Shown: positions 1 to 8,664, counted from the stretch's first letter. The stretch is 64,000 bases of DNA from Adhaeribacter radiodurans (GCF_014075995.1 NZ_CP055153.1:5518001-5582000); one strand, 5' to 3'. Numbers and translations are program-made. The notes: generated by a model from the sequence alone, not told the origin.

Positions 1-1
1 G

Positions 2-115
2 GGCTCGCAAGTTGTTTTCTCCAGACTTGCGCAGAACCACAGTTATGATGAATCAAAAATATGGTTTCAGATTTATCAGGATTCTTCTCTAGGTAAGATA
101 ACCGAATTCCACTAA
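2..115 (+). CDS. C-terminal tail of a gene entering from the left (tentative)
   Basis: Frame 2 is open from the window edge and gives about 37 residues ending in SSLGKITEFH before a TAA at 113-115. The composition is protein-like (aromatic pairs such as WFQIYQ), but nothing in it identifies a family. It is probably the last part of a gene whose body lies outside the window. The following 450 bases are AT-rich and non-coding, which fits a gene end here. No start can be seen. Confidence 0.3.
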   Translation, partial: GSQVVFSRLAQNHSYDESKIWFQIYQDSSLGKITEFH

Positions 116-561
116 TTTGAATAAACCTTCGTTCCATGAAATAAGATTGATAACGTTCTAAATAAATGTATTCAATAATCTAAAAAAATAGCCTTTTTGA
201 ATAGAAAAATAGAAAGTAAAATTAAAGCCACAGTTATTACAATTTTGTATCAATCAACATTTTAAATACTTCGCATTTATATCTAATAATGGCCTATTTA
301 GGATTGAGTTAATAATAAATATTTTAAAATATTTTGTTCCGATCTTAATTCCTTAATCTTACAAAGTTACCAACTAAATGATGGAATATTACAAATCTTA
401 AAACACTAATATGCTATTTATCTTATTATGGAATACTGGTACGACATTTACGGATTATGTGATCGAAGAGAAGTCGACACTATAGTGACCTTTTAAACCA
501 TTTTGATTTTTTAAAATCCAATCGGAAAGAACCTCCTTATCTTCCTCTACTAATTTCAGAA
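116..561. other. AT-rich non-coding stretch
   Basis: This stretch is very AT-rich and has stops in every frame. No tRNA, hairpin terminator or clear -7 box (TAnnTTTG) was recognised. It separates the gene tail at the window edge from the broken ankyrin-like gene. Confidence 0.5.
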
Positions 562-1150
562 ATGAAGGTGAACACGGATAAAGAAAGTCCATCCAAGGCA
601 GTTTCGTTTATTCTCTCCTATTTAAAAATAATCGAAAAGGAATATGGTTCTTTTTGTGATAATTATTTGCTATTCCGGTGGGTAACTATAGAAGCCTTTA
701 AAGACGTACTCCCCGTGGCATTGAAGCTGTTGCCCGAGGATAAACGGCAGAGTAAAAATCTACTCAATATGGGATTAATTACCGGCAATAATGCGATTCT
801 ACAACACCTAACCTTTAGCTCATCCGACATTGAAGCAATCAGGCAAGAAGTTATTCCTCCTTTACTAGACACCCAGGAGGATTTAACCCAATTCGTTAAA
901 ACAGCGGCTGTAAAAGGGAATTACTTTCAAGTAGAGTATTTAGCTGCGCAGGTAGATCCCAAAATTTAGTCACCCCAGTCCTGGAAGCCTGTAAAGAAGG
1001 AATTGTGGGTATTGTAAATATTCCGGTGGAACAAGGCCATGCGGCGCCGGATTGTTTTCATAATTCTCCCTTAAATACGCCAATAAAGAAAGCTTTTATT
1101 TATTAAAAAAGTATTTACTAAGTAAAGGCGTAAGAGACCAAAGTTTTTAA
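562..1150 (+). pseudogene. Ankyrin-repeat-like protein, broken by two frameshifts
   Basis: The intact first part (562-969, 135 residues, ATG start) is helical and ends in ankyrin-like text (AAVKGNYFQVEYLAAQVD). Directly after its stop the same pattern continues in another frame from about 966 (TPVLEACKEGIVGIVNI, then HNSPLNTPIKK). From about 1085 it continues in the third frame (ESFYLLKKYLLSKGVRDQSF, stop at 1148-1150). The reading 'EACKEG..GIVNI...SPLN.PI..ESFYLLKKYLLSKGV' is the usual rhythm of ankyrin repeats, in which each new repeat restarts with A--G. Two single-base-type lesions therefore appear to have split one gene of about 195 codons. It lies in the integrated element that ends near 3.7 kb. 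Ankyrin assignment is by pattern only, and the upstream part could still make a short protein. Confidence 0.6.
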
Positions 1151-1231
1151 TAATTCATTTACAATTAGGTCCGAGTTTGCGGCAATAAGCTTCTGGTTCA
1201 ATCAATAAGTTTTGGCAACTGTTTACCAGAT

Positions 1232-1741
1232 TCAAGCATCACGATCGTGCCACAACCGAGGATCAATGTTAAAGGGAGAGGTACTGATAATTTCTATTCG
1301 GTTATAATCCGGATGCTTAGGGTGTAGCAAATAGTTAAGTGACTCTTTCACTACTGCCGATGATACTCCTAATGCTAACACATGAGGGTTAGCCAGCCAA
1401 TTAGCTATTAGTTTATGATTAGCTTGGTAGCCTGATTCTTCTCGCCAGGTTGGTGGAAGTTCTTGTAAGAGCTTAGATACCTCGGGCAGGGCTAAAGTAA
1501 TTAAAAAAAGCCGTGGCAAATCTTCATAGGGTAACGTAGGCAGGTGAACTAATTGCTCCAGCAAAGCCAGTTCCGGACTCGCCGAAGTATAGAGAATACC
1601 CGTACCAGGTGGATTCCAGCGTCCTCCATATAGGCGAGCTCCTTCTGTTGACAAGGGGGTTCCAATAAAACGTTCCTTTACTAATCGGTAAGCTAACACG
1701 GGACTATCACCAACCAAAGTCGAGGCTCTGCTCTCAGCCAT
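1232..1741 (-). CDS. RES-domain toxin (copy 1) of a RES/Xre toxin-antitoxin pair
   Basis: A RES-domain protein of about 169 residues. Proteins of this family (MbcT, ParT, PP_2434) degrade or transfer the ADP-ribose part of NAD+ and so stop growth. The family-defining Arg, Glu and Ser are visible: Arg in AYRLVKERF, Glu in LALLEQLVHL and Ser in STSPFNIDPRLW near the C-terminus; YGGRWNPPG is the typical glycine-rich motif. I chose the ATG at 1741 because it overlaps the antitoxin stop codon (the TATGGCTGA arrangement), and the second copy at 23570 has exactly the same overlap (TATGCCTGA). Reading frames starting further upstream only extend into the antitoxin gene. It is translationally coupled to the upstream antitoxin and lies on the integrated element beside the recombinase. 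Confidence 0.9.
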   Translation of the reverse strand: MAESRASTLVGDSPVLAYRLVKERFIGTPLSTEGARLYGGRWNPPGTGILYTSASPELALLEQLVHLPTLPYEDLPRLFLITLALPEVSKLLQELPPTWREESGYQANHKLIANWLANPHVLALGVSSAVVKESLNYLLHPKHPDYNRIEIISTSPFNIDPRLWHDRDA

Positions 1742-2138
1742 AGATGCCATGCTCAATGCGACCCAGAACGGCATGTACCATCCCAAAACCAGTAGCCGTG
1801 TCCAGTAAGGTTAACGGGGCTTGTCGCCGCAGTTCGGACAAGGGTACTCGTAGCCACCGCCCGAGTACGTCAGCCCGTCCGTCAAAAACGTCTAAACCAT
1901 GCAGGAGCAAATCTTCCAGTAATAACAGCCGCTCGGAGGCATTGTTATCCAACAGGATTTCGGGCCGGAGCCGATGCAAGGTCCGCTCGGAGAGATTTAA
2001 AACCTGAGCCATTTCCTTATCCGTTAGCCCAATCTGCTTGGCTACTTCATCTACTTTACTACGCTTCACCCCAGCTCGGGCTTGCTCCACTACCACAAAG
2101 CTGTTCTCTGTTAAGCCGGTTTGAAAAAGTAATTCCAT
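1734..2138 (-). CDS. Xre/MbcA/ParS-type antitoxin (copy 1)
   Basis: This 134-residue antitoxin pairs with the RES toxin. The N-terminal half has a helix-turn-helix (LTDKEMAQVLNLSERTLHRL); the C-terminal half (LGRWLRVPLSELRRQAPL ... HAVLGRIEHGIYG) is the DUF2384 toxin-binding domain. By family knowledge it should neutralise the toxin and repress its own operon. The ATG at 2138 is preferred over a GTG two codons upstream because it aligns with copy 2 and sits exactly 12 bases after the shared 30-bp upstream box, the same spacing as in copy 2. The C-terminal 100 residues are almost identical to copy 2 at 23173, so the two antitoxins might cross-neutralise. Confidence 0.9.
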   Translation of the reverse strand: MELLFQTGLTENSFVVVEQARAGVKRSKVDEVAKQIGLTDKEMAQVLNLSERTLHRLRPEILLDNNASERLLLLEDLLLHGLDVFDGRADVLGRWLRVPLSELRRQAPLTLLDTATGFGMVHAVLGRIEHGIYG

Positions 2139-2150
2139 TAACACTGATTT

Positions 2151-2180
2151 TTGTCACTAATATAACTGCCTTTTGGCGCT
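2151..2180 (-). promoter_or_regulatory. Candidate operator/promoter box of RES/Xre copy 1
   Basis: Read on the minus strand this 30-base box is nearly identical to 23131-23160 upstream of copy 2. Both contain GGCAGTTAT, one differing base, then TTAGTGACAA, and both end 12 bases before the antitoxin ATG. A short dyad, GCC-AAAA-GGC (copy 2: TGCCA-AA-TGGCA), lies at the upstream edge. Conservation outside the coding region suggests the binding site of the Xre antitoxin and/or the promoter; the function is inferred. Confidence 0.6.
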
Positions 2181-2266
2181 ATTCCAAATAACGCATTTAT
2201 TAATTACATAGTTTCATTAGTATACCTTCATCTAAAGTATCTAGCTCACCTGCTAATTTAATACAT

Positions 2267-3502
2267 TTACTTGGCTTCCCTTAAGAAAGCAGTTAGTTGG
2301 CTGCTATATTGTTTTTTAATTTTATCCTCAAAGCTATCCAGGTAACTTTGAGTAGTCTTTAAGTCGCTGTGACCTAAAGATTCCGAAATAAACTCAATGG
2401 GTGCTCCGGAGCGCTTCAGGACGGTAGAAAAGGAATGACGGGCAGTATAAGTGGTAATATTTTTGTCAATACCCACTGCGGCCGCAATTAATTTTATATA
2501 CCGATTGATGATTGCTGTAGCTTGGCGAACTGTGGCTAGTTCCTGTTCCGGATTTAACCCCGGTTTCAGCAATGGAAAAACATAATTTTCGGAATAGGCT
2601 GGTTTATTACCCCATTTATCTATTATCTGGTCTACTTCCGGGGTGCGCATGGCCGTTATAACCTTTATATTTTGTCGACTGGTCCGTTCTGTTTTGGCCC
2701 GGATAAAAGTTATTCTGTCGGGTTCCAGCTGTTTGTATTTCAATCGGGCAATATCTTTTATGTTGATGCCATTACAGAGATAAGAGAATATCCACAAATC
2801 GCGGGCTCTAGCCTCAGCATCGTGTTTAGGTATATAAGCAAATAGCTTTTCAATATCGGTTGTGGCCAATGCTTTTTTCACGTTACGGCCCGCCGGAATT
2901 AAATACTTTCTTTTGCCAAACGGATATAAGGCTTGACTTACTTCACCCGAGGCAATGGCATCATTAAAAATAGAGCGGAGGGAACGCAGGTATATTCCAA
3001 CGGTAGTTATTGATTTTCCCCGGCCTACCATCCATTGTTCATACTCTCTTAAGAACTCTGGATTAACTACGGAGAAAGGCAATACTTTCTTTTTAGTGTA
3101 AGCTGCCAAAGATGTGAGCGTACTAGCATACGTTTCTGCCGTTCCAGGTCTTCCCTCTTTCTTGAGCGCAGCTACCTTCTCTCTAATAGAAGATAAAACA
3201 TCTTGTTTACTAGCTACATTATAAAACTTCTTTTCGAATGCATCAAAAGTAAAAACTTCTAGCTTCTTTAATATATCAATGGCTCGTTGTTCAATAGCCT
3301 GAAAAGTAATCTCTAGTTCTTTGAATTTACCTCGGGGTTTATCACTTTTAACTTTCGCAAAATCTTCTTCCGTTAAATTGTAAGGAGTAAGAAAATACTT
3401 ACGCTGCCGGGCATGGGTAAGTCTTAACTTCACAGGGTAAGATCCATCTTTTAATACTCGCCGCGTATCCAAAATAATAGAGGTATGAACGATTGCTGAC
3501 AT
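2267..3502 (-). CDS. Tyrosine recombinase / integrase of the integrated element
   Basis: A site-specific tyrosine recombinase of the Bacteroidota type (411 residues from the ATG at 3502). The N-terminal arm-binding part (SIILDTRRVLKDGSYPVKLRLT) is typical of integrases of this phylum, followed by a SAM-like core-binding domain and the catalytic domain. The catalytic domain shows TARHSFSTVLKRSG (Arg box), LGHSDLKTTQSYLDSF (His and nucleophilic Tyr) and SYLCNGINIKDIARL, where the first catalytic Arg is not in its canonical place, as is common in this subgroup. I chose the ATG at 3502 over an upstream GTG because it begins the conserved arm-domain sequence. Its upstream side faces the tRNA-Asn fragment about 150 bases away, which makes it the likely enzyme for insertion into tRNA-Asn. 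Confidence 0.92.
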   Translation of the reverse strand: MSAIVHTSIILDTRRVLKDGSYPVKLRLTHARQRKYFLTPYNLTEEDFAKVKSDKPRGKFKELEITFQAIEQRAIDILKKLEVFTFDAFEKKFYNVASKQDVLSSIREKVAALKKEGRPGTAETYASTLTSLAAYTKKKVLPFSVVNPEFLREYEQWMVGRGKSITTVGIYLRSLRSIFNDAIASGEVSQALYPFGKRKYLIPAGRNVKKALATTDIEKLFAYIPKHDAEARARDLWIFSYLCNGINIKDIARLKYKQLEPDRITFIRAKTERTSRQNIKVITAMRTPEVDQIIDKWGNKPAYSENYVFPLLKPGLNPEQELATVRQATAIINRYIKLIAAAVGIDKNITTYTARHSFSTVLKRSGAPIEFISESLGHSDLKTTQSYLDSFEDKIKKQYSSQLTAFLREAK

Positions 3503-3539
3503 GTGTGCAAATAAATAATTTGCACACAATTTGCACACA
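3502..3539. promoter_or_regulatory. Three 11-bp ATTTGCACACA boxes at the integrase start
   Basis: Two tandem direct copies of ATTTGCACACA (3518-3528 and 3529-3539) and a perfect inverted copy (3502-3512) separated by five bases. The inverted copy touches the integrase start codon. The arrangement fits recombinase arm-type sites or an autoregulatory operator between int and the attachment site; which one is inference. Confidence 0.6.
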
Positions 3540-3654
3540 AACCCTCAAAATAACAACAAATATCTAAAAATAACAATTAACAAAAACCGCCTTTACACTT
3601 ATTTAAAGCAACATTTTATAAATATAGCAAAACAAACATAATACAACTTTTTAA

Positions 3655-3698
3655 GACTGTTAATCATGGGGTCCTTGGTTCAAGCCCAAGAGGGGGAG
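3655..3698 (+). repeat. 3' fragment of a tRNA-Asn gene: attachment-site remnant (attR side)
   Basis: The sequence begins with GACTGTTAATCAT, the anticodon arm of tRNA-Asn (anticodon GTT). It continues with a complete T arm (CTTGG-TTCAAGC-CCAAG) and the 3' acceptor strand AGGGGGA plus discriminator G. The acceptor 5' strand, D arm and start of the gene are missing. A 3' tRNA piece next to an integrase is the classic signature of integration into a tRNA gene, where the element restores the tRNA at the other end. The intact tRNA-Asn should therefore lie to the left of the window. Confidence 0.75.
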
Positions 3699-3704
3699 CT
3701 TCAA

Positions 3705-3745
3705 AAAGCCACTTACGAGTAAAATCGGCAAGTGGCTTTCTTTAT
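3705..3745 (+). terminator. Rho-independent terminator after the tRNA-Asn fragment
   Basis: AAAGCCACTT (3705-3714) pairs with AAGTGGCTTT (3730-3739), followed by a T-rich run (CTTTATT). It is probably the original terminator of the tRNA-Asn gene, left on the chromosomal side of the insertion. Confidence 0.8.
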
Positions 3746-3840
3746 TACAAACATTCTCGTATTCTAATCGAAGCATCATTCCTAAGGCAACATTTTTTAA
3801 AAATATCAATTTGTCAAATTGCAGCCAGTAACACCCCAAA

Positions 3841-4401
3841 TCAAAATAAGGTTAGTTGCGGTGAGGATCTGGAAAGAAAAGGAAACACTTGAAGCACTTC
3901 AGACTTTTCTTGTTTATTCTTTTTTAATAGAGTAACCGCCGATGCCGTGAAGGTTTGAGATACGATGGAATGTTGAAATAAACTACAAGCCGGCTCAAAC
4001 TTATGAGCTAAGTTCCTGCCAATGGTTAGATGGGGCACATGAACGATAGACTTATAAGCGTTTGGTAAAAGAGCAATAGTTGACTTCTCGTGCAAATTAT
4101 CGCTTAAACGCGCAAATTGTTCTTTTTCTTCTACTTGAATGTATACCGTACGGGTGCTATCAAAAAAGCCAAATCCGTTAGTATATAAGCTAAATGGTCC
4201 TTCTTCCGCCGCGGCTGATTCCAGGGTCCGCAGCAAACTCAATTCTTTATAAAAATTCATTTGAAACATAGCCAGCGATACGTGCGGGACGGAATATCTG
4301 GCAGTAAAGGGACCAATATGCCGAGCTAACCAATTTTTATAATAGTTAACGGCATTTTCTACGGGGTACGAGGGTAATAAAATTAAATGATAAATAGCCA
4401 T
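3841..4401 (-). CDS. 2H phosphoesterase (2'-5' RNA ligase / cyclic phosphodiesterase family)
   Basis: A 186-residue protein with the two H-x-(S/T) motifs that define the 2H phosphoesterase fold: PHVSLA with His40 and Ser42, and PHLTIG with His124 and Thr126. Family members (LigT/ThpR, YjcG, CPDase) act on 2'-5' linkages or 2',3'-cyclic phosphates of RNA. The length and spacing of the motifs (about 84 residues) fit the family. It sits on the same strand just downstream of the dinB-dnaE operon with a 75-base gap, so it may be transcribed with it, though no functional link is known. The substrate cannot be predicted. Confidence 0.8.
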   Translation of the reverse strand: MAIYHLILLPSYPVENAVNYYKNWLARHIGPFTARYSVPHVSLAMFQMNFYKELSLLRTLESAAAEEGPFSLYTNGFGFFDSTRTVYIQVEEKEQFARLSDNLHEKSTIALLPNAYKSIVHVPHLTIGRNLAHKFEPACSLFQHSIVSQTFTASAVTLLKKNKQEKSEVLQVFPFLSRSSPQLTLF

Positions 4402-4476
4402 ATTTTTAAGGTTAAAGGTTAAAGATTAATTTATCTGTGTTATTGATTAAAATTTTAAAAATTACTCAATATTTAC

Positions 4477-7419
4477 TCATCCGTACCGGGGATCTTTTTG
4501 GAAAGGGAGTTTGGCCATTTTATCTACTTCCATGCTCGGAAAGCCAAATTCTTCGACAATTTTGCCGTACAGCAAATAGACACCGTTGCCTTTAAACGGC
4601 CAGTGCTTTAAGGATTGAGGAAAGTGGGTGGTATCGAAAAAGTTACCTTCCACATCCAGGAAAGTACCAAACTGCATGACTTCGCCTTTGATGGTGCGCA
4701 CGTATTTAGTAGTTACCAGCACGCCCATCATGCGCACTTTCTGATTCACGTGCGCCATCATGTAAATGGTTTTCACATCGCCACGGTTAGTAGTTTGCAG
4801 CAAATCAAAATAAGAGCAGGTAACCGGGAAGCTCAATAGCTCCATTTCATCGTAAGCATCTTCCAAAAGTGTATGGCACAGGGCGGGCAGCGTAAATTGC
4901 CGGGCGGGTTCCCGGAATAATACCTCAGAATGATGATTCGAAACTTTATGCCCCAACACTAAATGTGCTTCCCAGAGCAGGGCTTTTTTATCCTGATTGA
5001 TAGACCGAAGCGCCTGCACCCGAATTAAGATTAAAAGTTGCTCTAAAGTTATCTGGGTGCGGGTAACAAAATCCTCCAGATTAGTGTAAGGGCCATTCTG
5101 TTCCCGTTCTGCCACAATAGTATGCGCTACTTTTTGCTCCAGGTTCTGAATGTGAATAAAGCCTAGATAAATATCATTACCGTAAATAGTGGTGGTTAGA
5201 TAACTGCGGTTGCAGCAGGGTAAATGCATGGCTGCCCCGGCTTTCTGGGCTTGCTGCACGTACACCCAGGTCTTATAAAAACCACCGAAGTTATTGATTA
5301 CCGCCACCATAAACTCCAATGGGTAGTACGTTTTCAGGAACAAGCTTTGGTAACTTTCTACGGCGAAAGAGGCCGAATGCGCTTTAGAAAACGAATAGCC
5401 GGCAAATGATTCTACTTGTCGCCAGACTTCTTTTATTAAGGCCTCGGGGTGGCCTTTAGCGCGGCAGCTATCGTGGAATTTATTTACTAATTTTTCAAAT
5501 TCTTTCTTCGATCGAAATTTACCGCTCATGCCCCGCCGCAACACATCGGCATCTGATAAGTCCAGACCCGCAAAATGGTGGCATACTTTAATAACATCCT
5601 CCTGGTACACCATTACACCGTAGGTTTCTTTCAGCTGCTCTTCCATAACCGGGTGCAGGTACTGGATTTTATCCGGCTCGTGAAACCGCTGGATGTAAGC
5701 CCGCATCATGCCCGATTGCGCTACACCCGGCCGGATAATGGAGCTAGCAGCCACCAAGGATAAGTAATTATCGCAATGTAATTTTTTGAGCAAACCCCGC
5801 ATGGCCGGACTTTCGATGTAAAAACAACCAATAGTATCACCGGATTTTAATTGCTGGCGTACTTTCTCGTCTTCTTTAAAGCGTTTGATGTCGTGGGCAT
5901 CAACTGTAATTTTTTGATTTTGCTGCACTAAATGCACGCATTCTTTAATATGACCAATGCCGCGCTGGCTCAAAATATCCAACTTCTCAAAACCAATGCT
6001 TTCGGCAGTGTACATGTCCCATTGGCTGGTTGAGAAATTCTTGGGTGGCAAGTCTAGAGCGGTGTAGTTAGTAATAGGCACTTCCGAAATAAGTACCCCC
6101 CCAGCATGAATGGAGCGTAGATTCGGAAAACCAGCCAGCAAGCGCCCGTATTGTAGGATTTTTTTAGTAATATGATCAGTATTGGCAGCCGTATGCGGGT
6201 TTTCTACTAAGGCATCTAATTCGGTTTTGGGCAAGCCGTATACTTTACCCAACTCGCGCAAGATAGAATTTTGCTGAAAAGTACTCATAGCTCCCAACAA
6301 GGCAGTGTATTCCCGACCGTAGCGTTTAAAAATATAATCGAGTACTTCGTCGCGTTCGTTCCAGCTAAAATCAATATCAAAATCCGGCGGGCTCGTGCGT
6401 TTGGGATTTAAAAAACGCTCGAAATACAAGTCCAGCTCAATGGGATCAACATCAGTTAAGCCCAAGCAATAAGCCACTACGCTGTTAGCCCCACTTCCCC
6501 GCCCAATGTGGTAGAAATTACGCTTGCGGGCATACGTAATCACATCTTCGGTAATCAGAAAATAAGCCGCAAAATCCAGTTTATCAATAATAGCTAGTTC
6601 ATGTTCTACTCGCTGTCGGGCCACTTTATTAGCTAAGCCATACCGTCTTTCTAATCCGTTTTTTGCTAACTTTTCTAGTAGTAACTTATCGTCGTAAGCA
6701 GTTTTGGTGAAATGGCGTTTGTTTTTGCGACTTTCAAAATCAAAGGTAAAAGCCGCTTTAGTAATTAATTTTTCAGTAATGCGGATGAGTTCTGGGAAGC
6801 GCTGGTACTGGGCTAGTAACTTGGCGCAAGAATAAAAACAGGCATCCTGCGCTACGCCATGTTCGGGAGCTAATTGACTCAACAAAATATTATTATCCAC
6901 GGCCCGCAGATGCCGATGCAGTTGGTAACCTTCCTCGCTTTTGCAGGTAAACAGCGGCTGCATAAGCAGTTTTGCCCCTTGCTGCCGCAAATCCGAAAAA
7001 ACTAATTTATTTAAGTCCTGGGGGCTTACGCCGATAAATTCATGCTCGCGCAGCTTTTGAGTATTGCCCGAAGCAAACGGGTAAATAATAATAGCCTGCG
7101 TAAAAGTTGGGGGTACATCGGGCAAAGGTTGGTGCCGTAGCAAGTAGTGACTTAGAAAACTATTTAGTTCCTGAAAACCGCTTTGGTTTAAAGCCAAACC
7201 TGTGTACAACAGCTGGTTATCGCGCCGAAACTCTATGCCCACCAATGGTTGAATGTTGTGCGCCAAACAAGCTTTGATAAAAGGAAATACGCCCGAAGTA
7301 TTATTAATATCGGTTAAGGCTAGGGCTTTATATCCTTGGGCCTGGGCTTCGGCGGCTAACTCTTCTACCGACAGGGTGCCGTAGCGTAAACTATAATACG
7401 AATGGACAAATGCCAGCAT
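4477..7419 (-). CDS. DNA polymerase III alpha-like subunit (short DnaE, probably accessory or error-prone)
   Basis: A C-family polymerase of 980 residues, shorter than the usual replicative DnaE (about 1150-1200). The N-terminal PHP domain starts at FVHSYYSLRYGTLS, where canonical enzymes have an HxHxxxS metal motif; most of the metal ligands are gone, so exonuclease activity is unlikely. The catalytic palm shows GRGSGANSVVAYCLG (from about 307) and PPDFDID (344-350, with the two catalytic Asp), and a further Asp occurs in FEKLDILSQR. A helix-hairpin-helix/OB-type C-terminal part follows. It lies 10 bases after dinB on the same strand, so the two are almost certainly co-transcribed. Pairing with a Y-family polymerase suggests a role in translesion or damage-induced synthesis rather than replication; that is inference. 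Confidence 0.88.
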   Translation of the reverse strand: MLAFVHSYYSLRYGTLSVEELAAEAQAQGYKALALTDINNTSGVFPFIKACLAHNIQPLVGIEFRRDNQLLYTGLALNQSGFQELNSFLSHYLLRHQPLPDVPPTFTQAIIIYPFASGNTQKLREHEFIGVSPQDLNKLVFSDLRQQGAKLLMQPLFTCKSEEGYQLHRHLRAVDNNILLSQLAPEHGVAQDACFYSCAKLLAQYQRFPELIRITEKLITKAAFTFDFESRKNKRHFTKTAYDDKLLLEKLAKNGLERRYGLANKVARQRVEHELAIIDKLDFAAYFLITEDVITYARKRNFYHIGRGSGANSVVAYCLGLTDVDPIELDLYFERFLNPKRTSPPDFDIDFSWNERDEVLDYIFKRYGREYTALLGAMSTFQQNSILRELGKVYGLPKTELDALVENPHTAANTDHITKKILQYGRLLAGFPNLRSIHAGGVLISEVPITNYTALDLPPKNFSTSQWDMYTAESIGFEKLDILSQRGIGHIKECVHLVQQNQKITVDAHDIKRFKEDEKVRQQLKSGDTIGCFYIESPAMRGLLKKLHCDNYLSLVAASSIIRPGVAQSGMMRAYIQRFHEPDKIQYLHPVMEEQLKETYGVMVYQEDVIKVCHHFAGLDLSDADVLRRGMSGKFRSKKEFEKLVNKFHDSCRAKGHPEALIKEVWRQVESFAGYSFSKAHSASFAVESYQSLFLKTYYPLEFMVAVINNFGGFYKTWVYVQQAQKAGAAMHLPCCNRSYLTTTIYGNDIYLGFIHIQNLEQKVAHTIVAEREQNGPYTNLEDFVTRTQITLEQLLILIRVQALRSINQDKKALLWEAHLVLGHKVSNHHSEVLFREPARQFTLPALCHTLLEDAYDEMELLSFPVTCSYFDLLQTTNRGDVKTIYMMAHVNQKVRMMGVLVTTKYVRTIKGEVMQFGTFLDVEGNFFDTTHFPQSLKHWPFKGNGVYLLYGKIVEEFGFPSMEVDKMAKLPFQKDPRYG

Positions 7420-7429
7420 ACGTTGTTTT

Positions 7430-8596
7430 TTATTTTAAACCCGATTTTAAACCTACTGCCCGCTGCACCGCTGATTCGCCATAACGAACCCGGATTTTAT
7501 CCATGGCCTGGTAGAGGTTTGCCATCTCGGCGGTATCTTCAAATAAATCAATCTGCTGAAAACCCTGCACTAAATTGCTTAAGCGCACCCCCAGCAACCG
7601 GATGAGCATGCGACGGTTATATAATTTTTGAAAAAGTTCTTTGGCTTTGCGGATTAAAACATGATCGGCGGCATTGTATGGAATGGTGAGTTGCTGGGTG
7701 TGCGTATCGAAGTTCGCGTACCGGATTTTCACCGTAATGCACCCCGCCAGCTTGCCTTGTTTGCGTAATTCAAAAGCCAGGCCTTCGGTCATGGAAACCA
7801 GCAGATTGTTTAATTTGCCAATATCAGTGGTATCGGTGCTAAAAGTTTGCTCCGTGCTGATGGATTTTTGCTCGGAGTAAGGGACAACGGGTGCGCCGTC
7901 GATGCCGTTGGCTTTTTCCCAGATGTTCACCCCTTCTTTGCCCAGTACTTTCTGCATCATCTCCACCGGAATCATGGTAAGTACCTCAATAGTGGGGATG
8001 CCCATGTTCCGCAGGAGCTGGTAATTTTTTTGACCAACCCCCGGTATCTTTTTAATGGAAAGCGGTGCCAGGAAAGGCTTTACTTCTGCGGAGCGCACCT
8101 GGAGTTTGCCGTTGGGTTTGGCCTGACCTGTAGCAATTTTAGAAACTGTTTTGTTGATGGATAAACCAAAAGAAATCGGTAAACCAGTTTCCTTAATTAT
8201 CAAATTTCGGAGTTCGTTCGTCCATTGCCAGGTACCATAAAAACGATCCATGCCGCTTACGTCCAAGTAATGTTCATCGATGGATGATTTTTCGTATACC
8301 GGTGCCTTCGCCGCAATTACCTCAGTAACCTTAGTAGAATAATCGCTATAAGCTTCCATGTCGCCGCGCAACACAATGGCTTCCTGGCAAAGCTGCCGGG
8401 CCATTTTCATGGGCATACCGGCGTGTACCCCAAAATAACGCGTTTCGTAACTGCAACTGGCCACCACTCCTCGATCCGACATTCCTCCCACAATTACAGG
8501 TTTACCCACCAACTGACTGTTGCGCAGCCGCTCTACCGAAACAAAGAAGGTATCTAAATCAAAATGGGCAATAGTCCGTTGGTCGTTCAATTGCAT
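7430..8596 (-). CDS. dinB: DNA polymerase IV (Y-family, DinB)
   Basis: A 388-residue Y-family translesion polymerase. The first catalytic Asp lies in IAHFDLDTFFVSVE (residues 9-22) and the catalytic Asp-Glu pair in SSIDEHYLD. YETRYFGVHAGMP is the typical fingers motif, KPNGK and IPGVGQKN mark the palm/thumb helix-hairpin-helix, and the little-finger domain follows. It is the first gene of a dinB-dnaE operon. Between it and the divergent Xre regulator lie two short palindromes of the same geometry (8665-8684 and 8717-8736) that could control it. The SIDEHYLD motif has His where Ala is usual. The C-terminus has no obvious beta-clamp peptide, although QIDLFED is a candidate. Confidence 0.95.
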   Translation of the reverse strand: MQLNDQRTIAHFDLDTFFVSVERLRNSQLVGKPVIVGGMSDRGVVASCSYETRYFGVHAGMPMKMARQLCQEAIVLRGDMEAYSDYSTKVTEVIAAKAPVYEKSSIDEHYLDVSGMDRFYGTWQWTNELRNLIIKETGLPISFGLSINKTVSKIATGQAKPNGKLQVRSAEVKPFLAPLSIKKIPGVGQKNYQLLRNMGIPTIEVLTMIPVEMMQKVLGKEGVNIWEKANGIDGAPVVPYSEQKSISTEQTFSTDTTDIGKLNNLLVSMTEGLAFELRKQGKLAGCITVKIRYANFDTHTQQLTIPYNAADHVLIRKAKELFQKLYNRRMLIRLLGVRLSNLVQGFQQIDLFEDTAEMANLYQAMDKIRVRYGESAVQRAVGLKSGLK

Positions 8597-8664
8597 AAAA
8601 TCAGGGTGTTAAAACCTACAACTGCACTGCTTTTGATAAAATGATTAGTTTTTAAGCAAATATT

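Noticed and set aside
3655-3698. A complete tRNA-Asn gene
   Set aside because: The acceptor 5' strand and D arm are missing upstream of the anticodon arm, so it can only be a 3' fragment.
2-3700. Conjugation or phage structural genes in the integrated element
   Set aside because: Only the integrase, the toxin-antitoxin pair and a broken ankyrin gene are visible; any other cargo would be left of the window.
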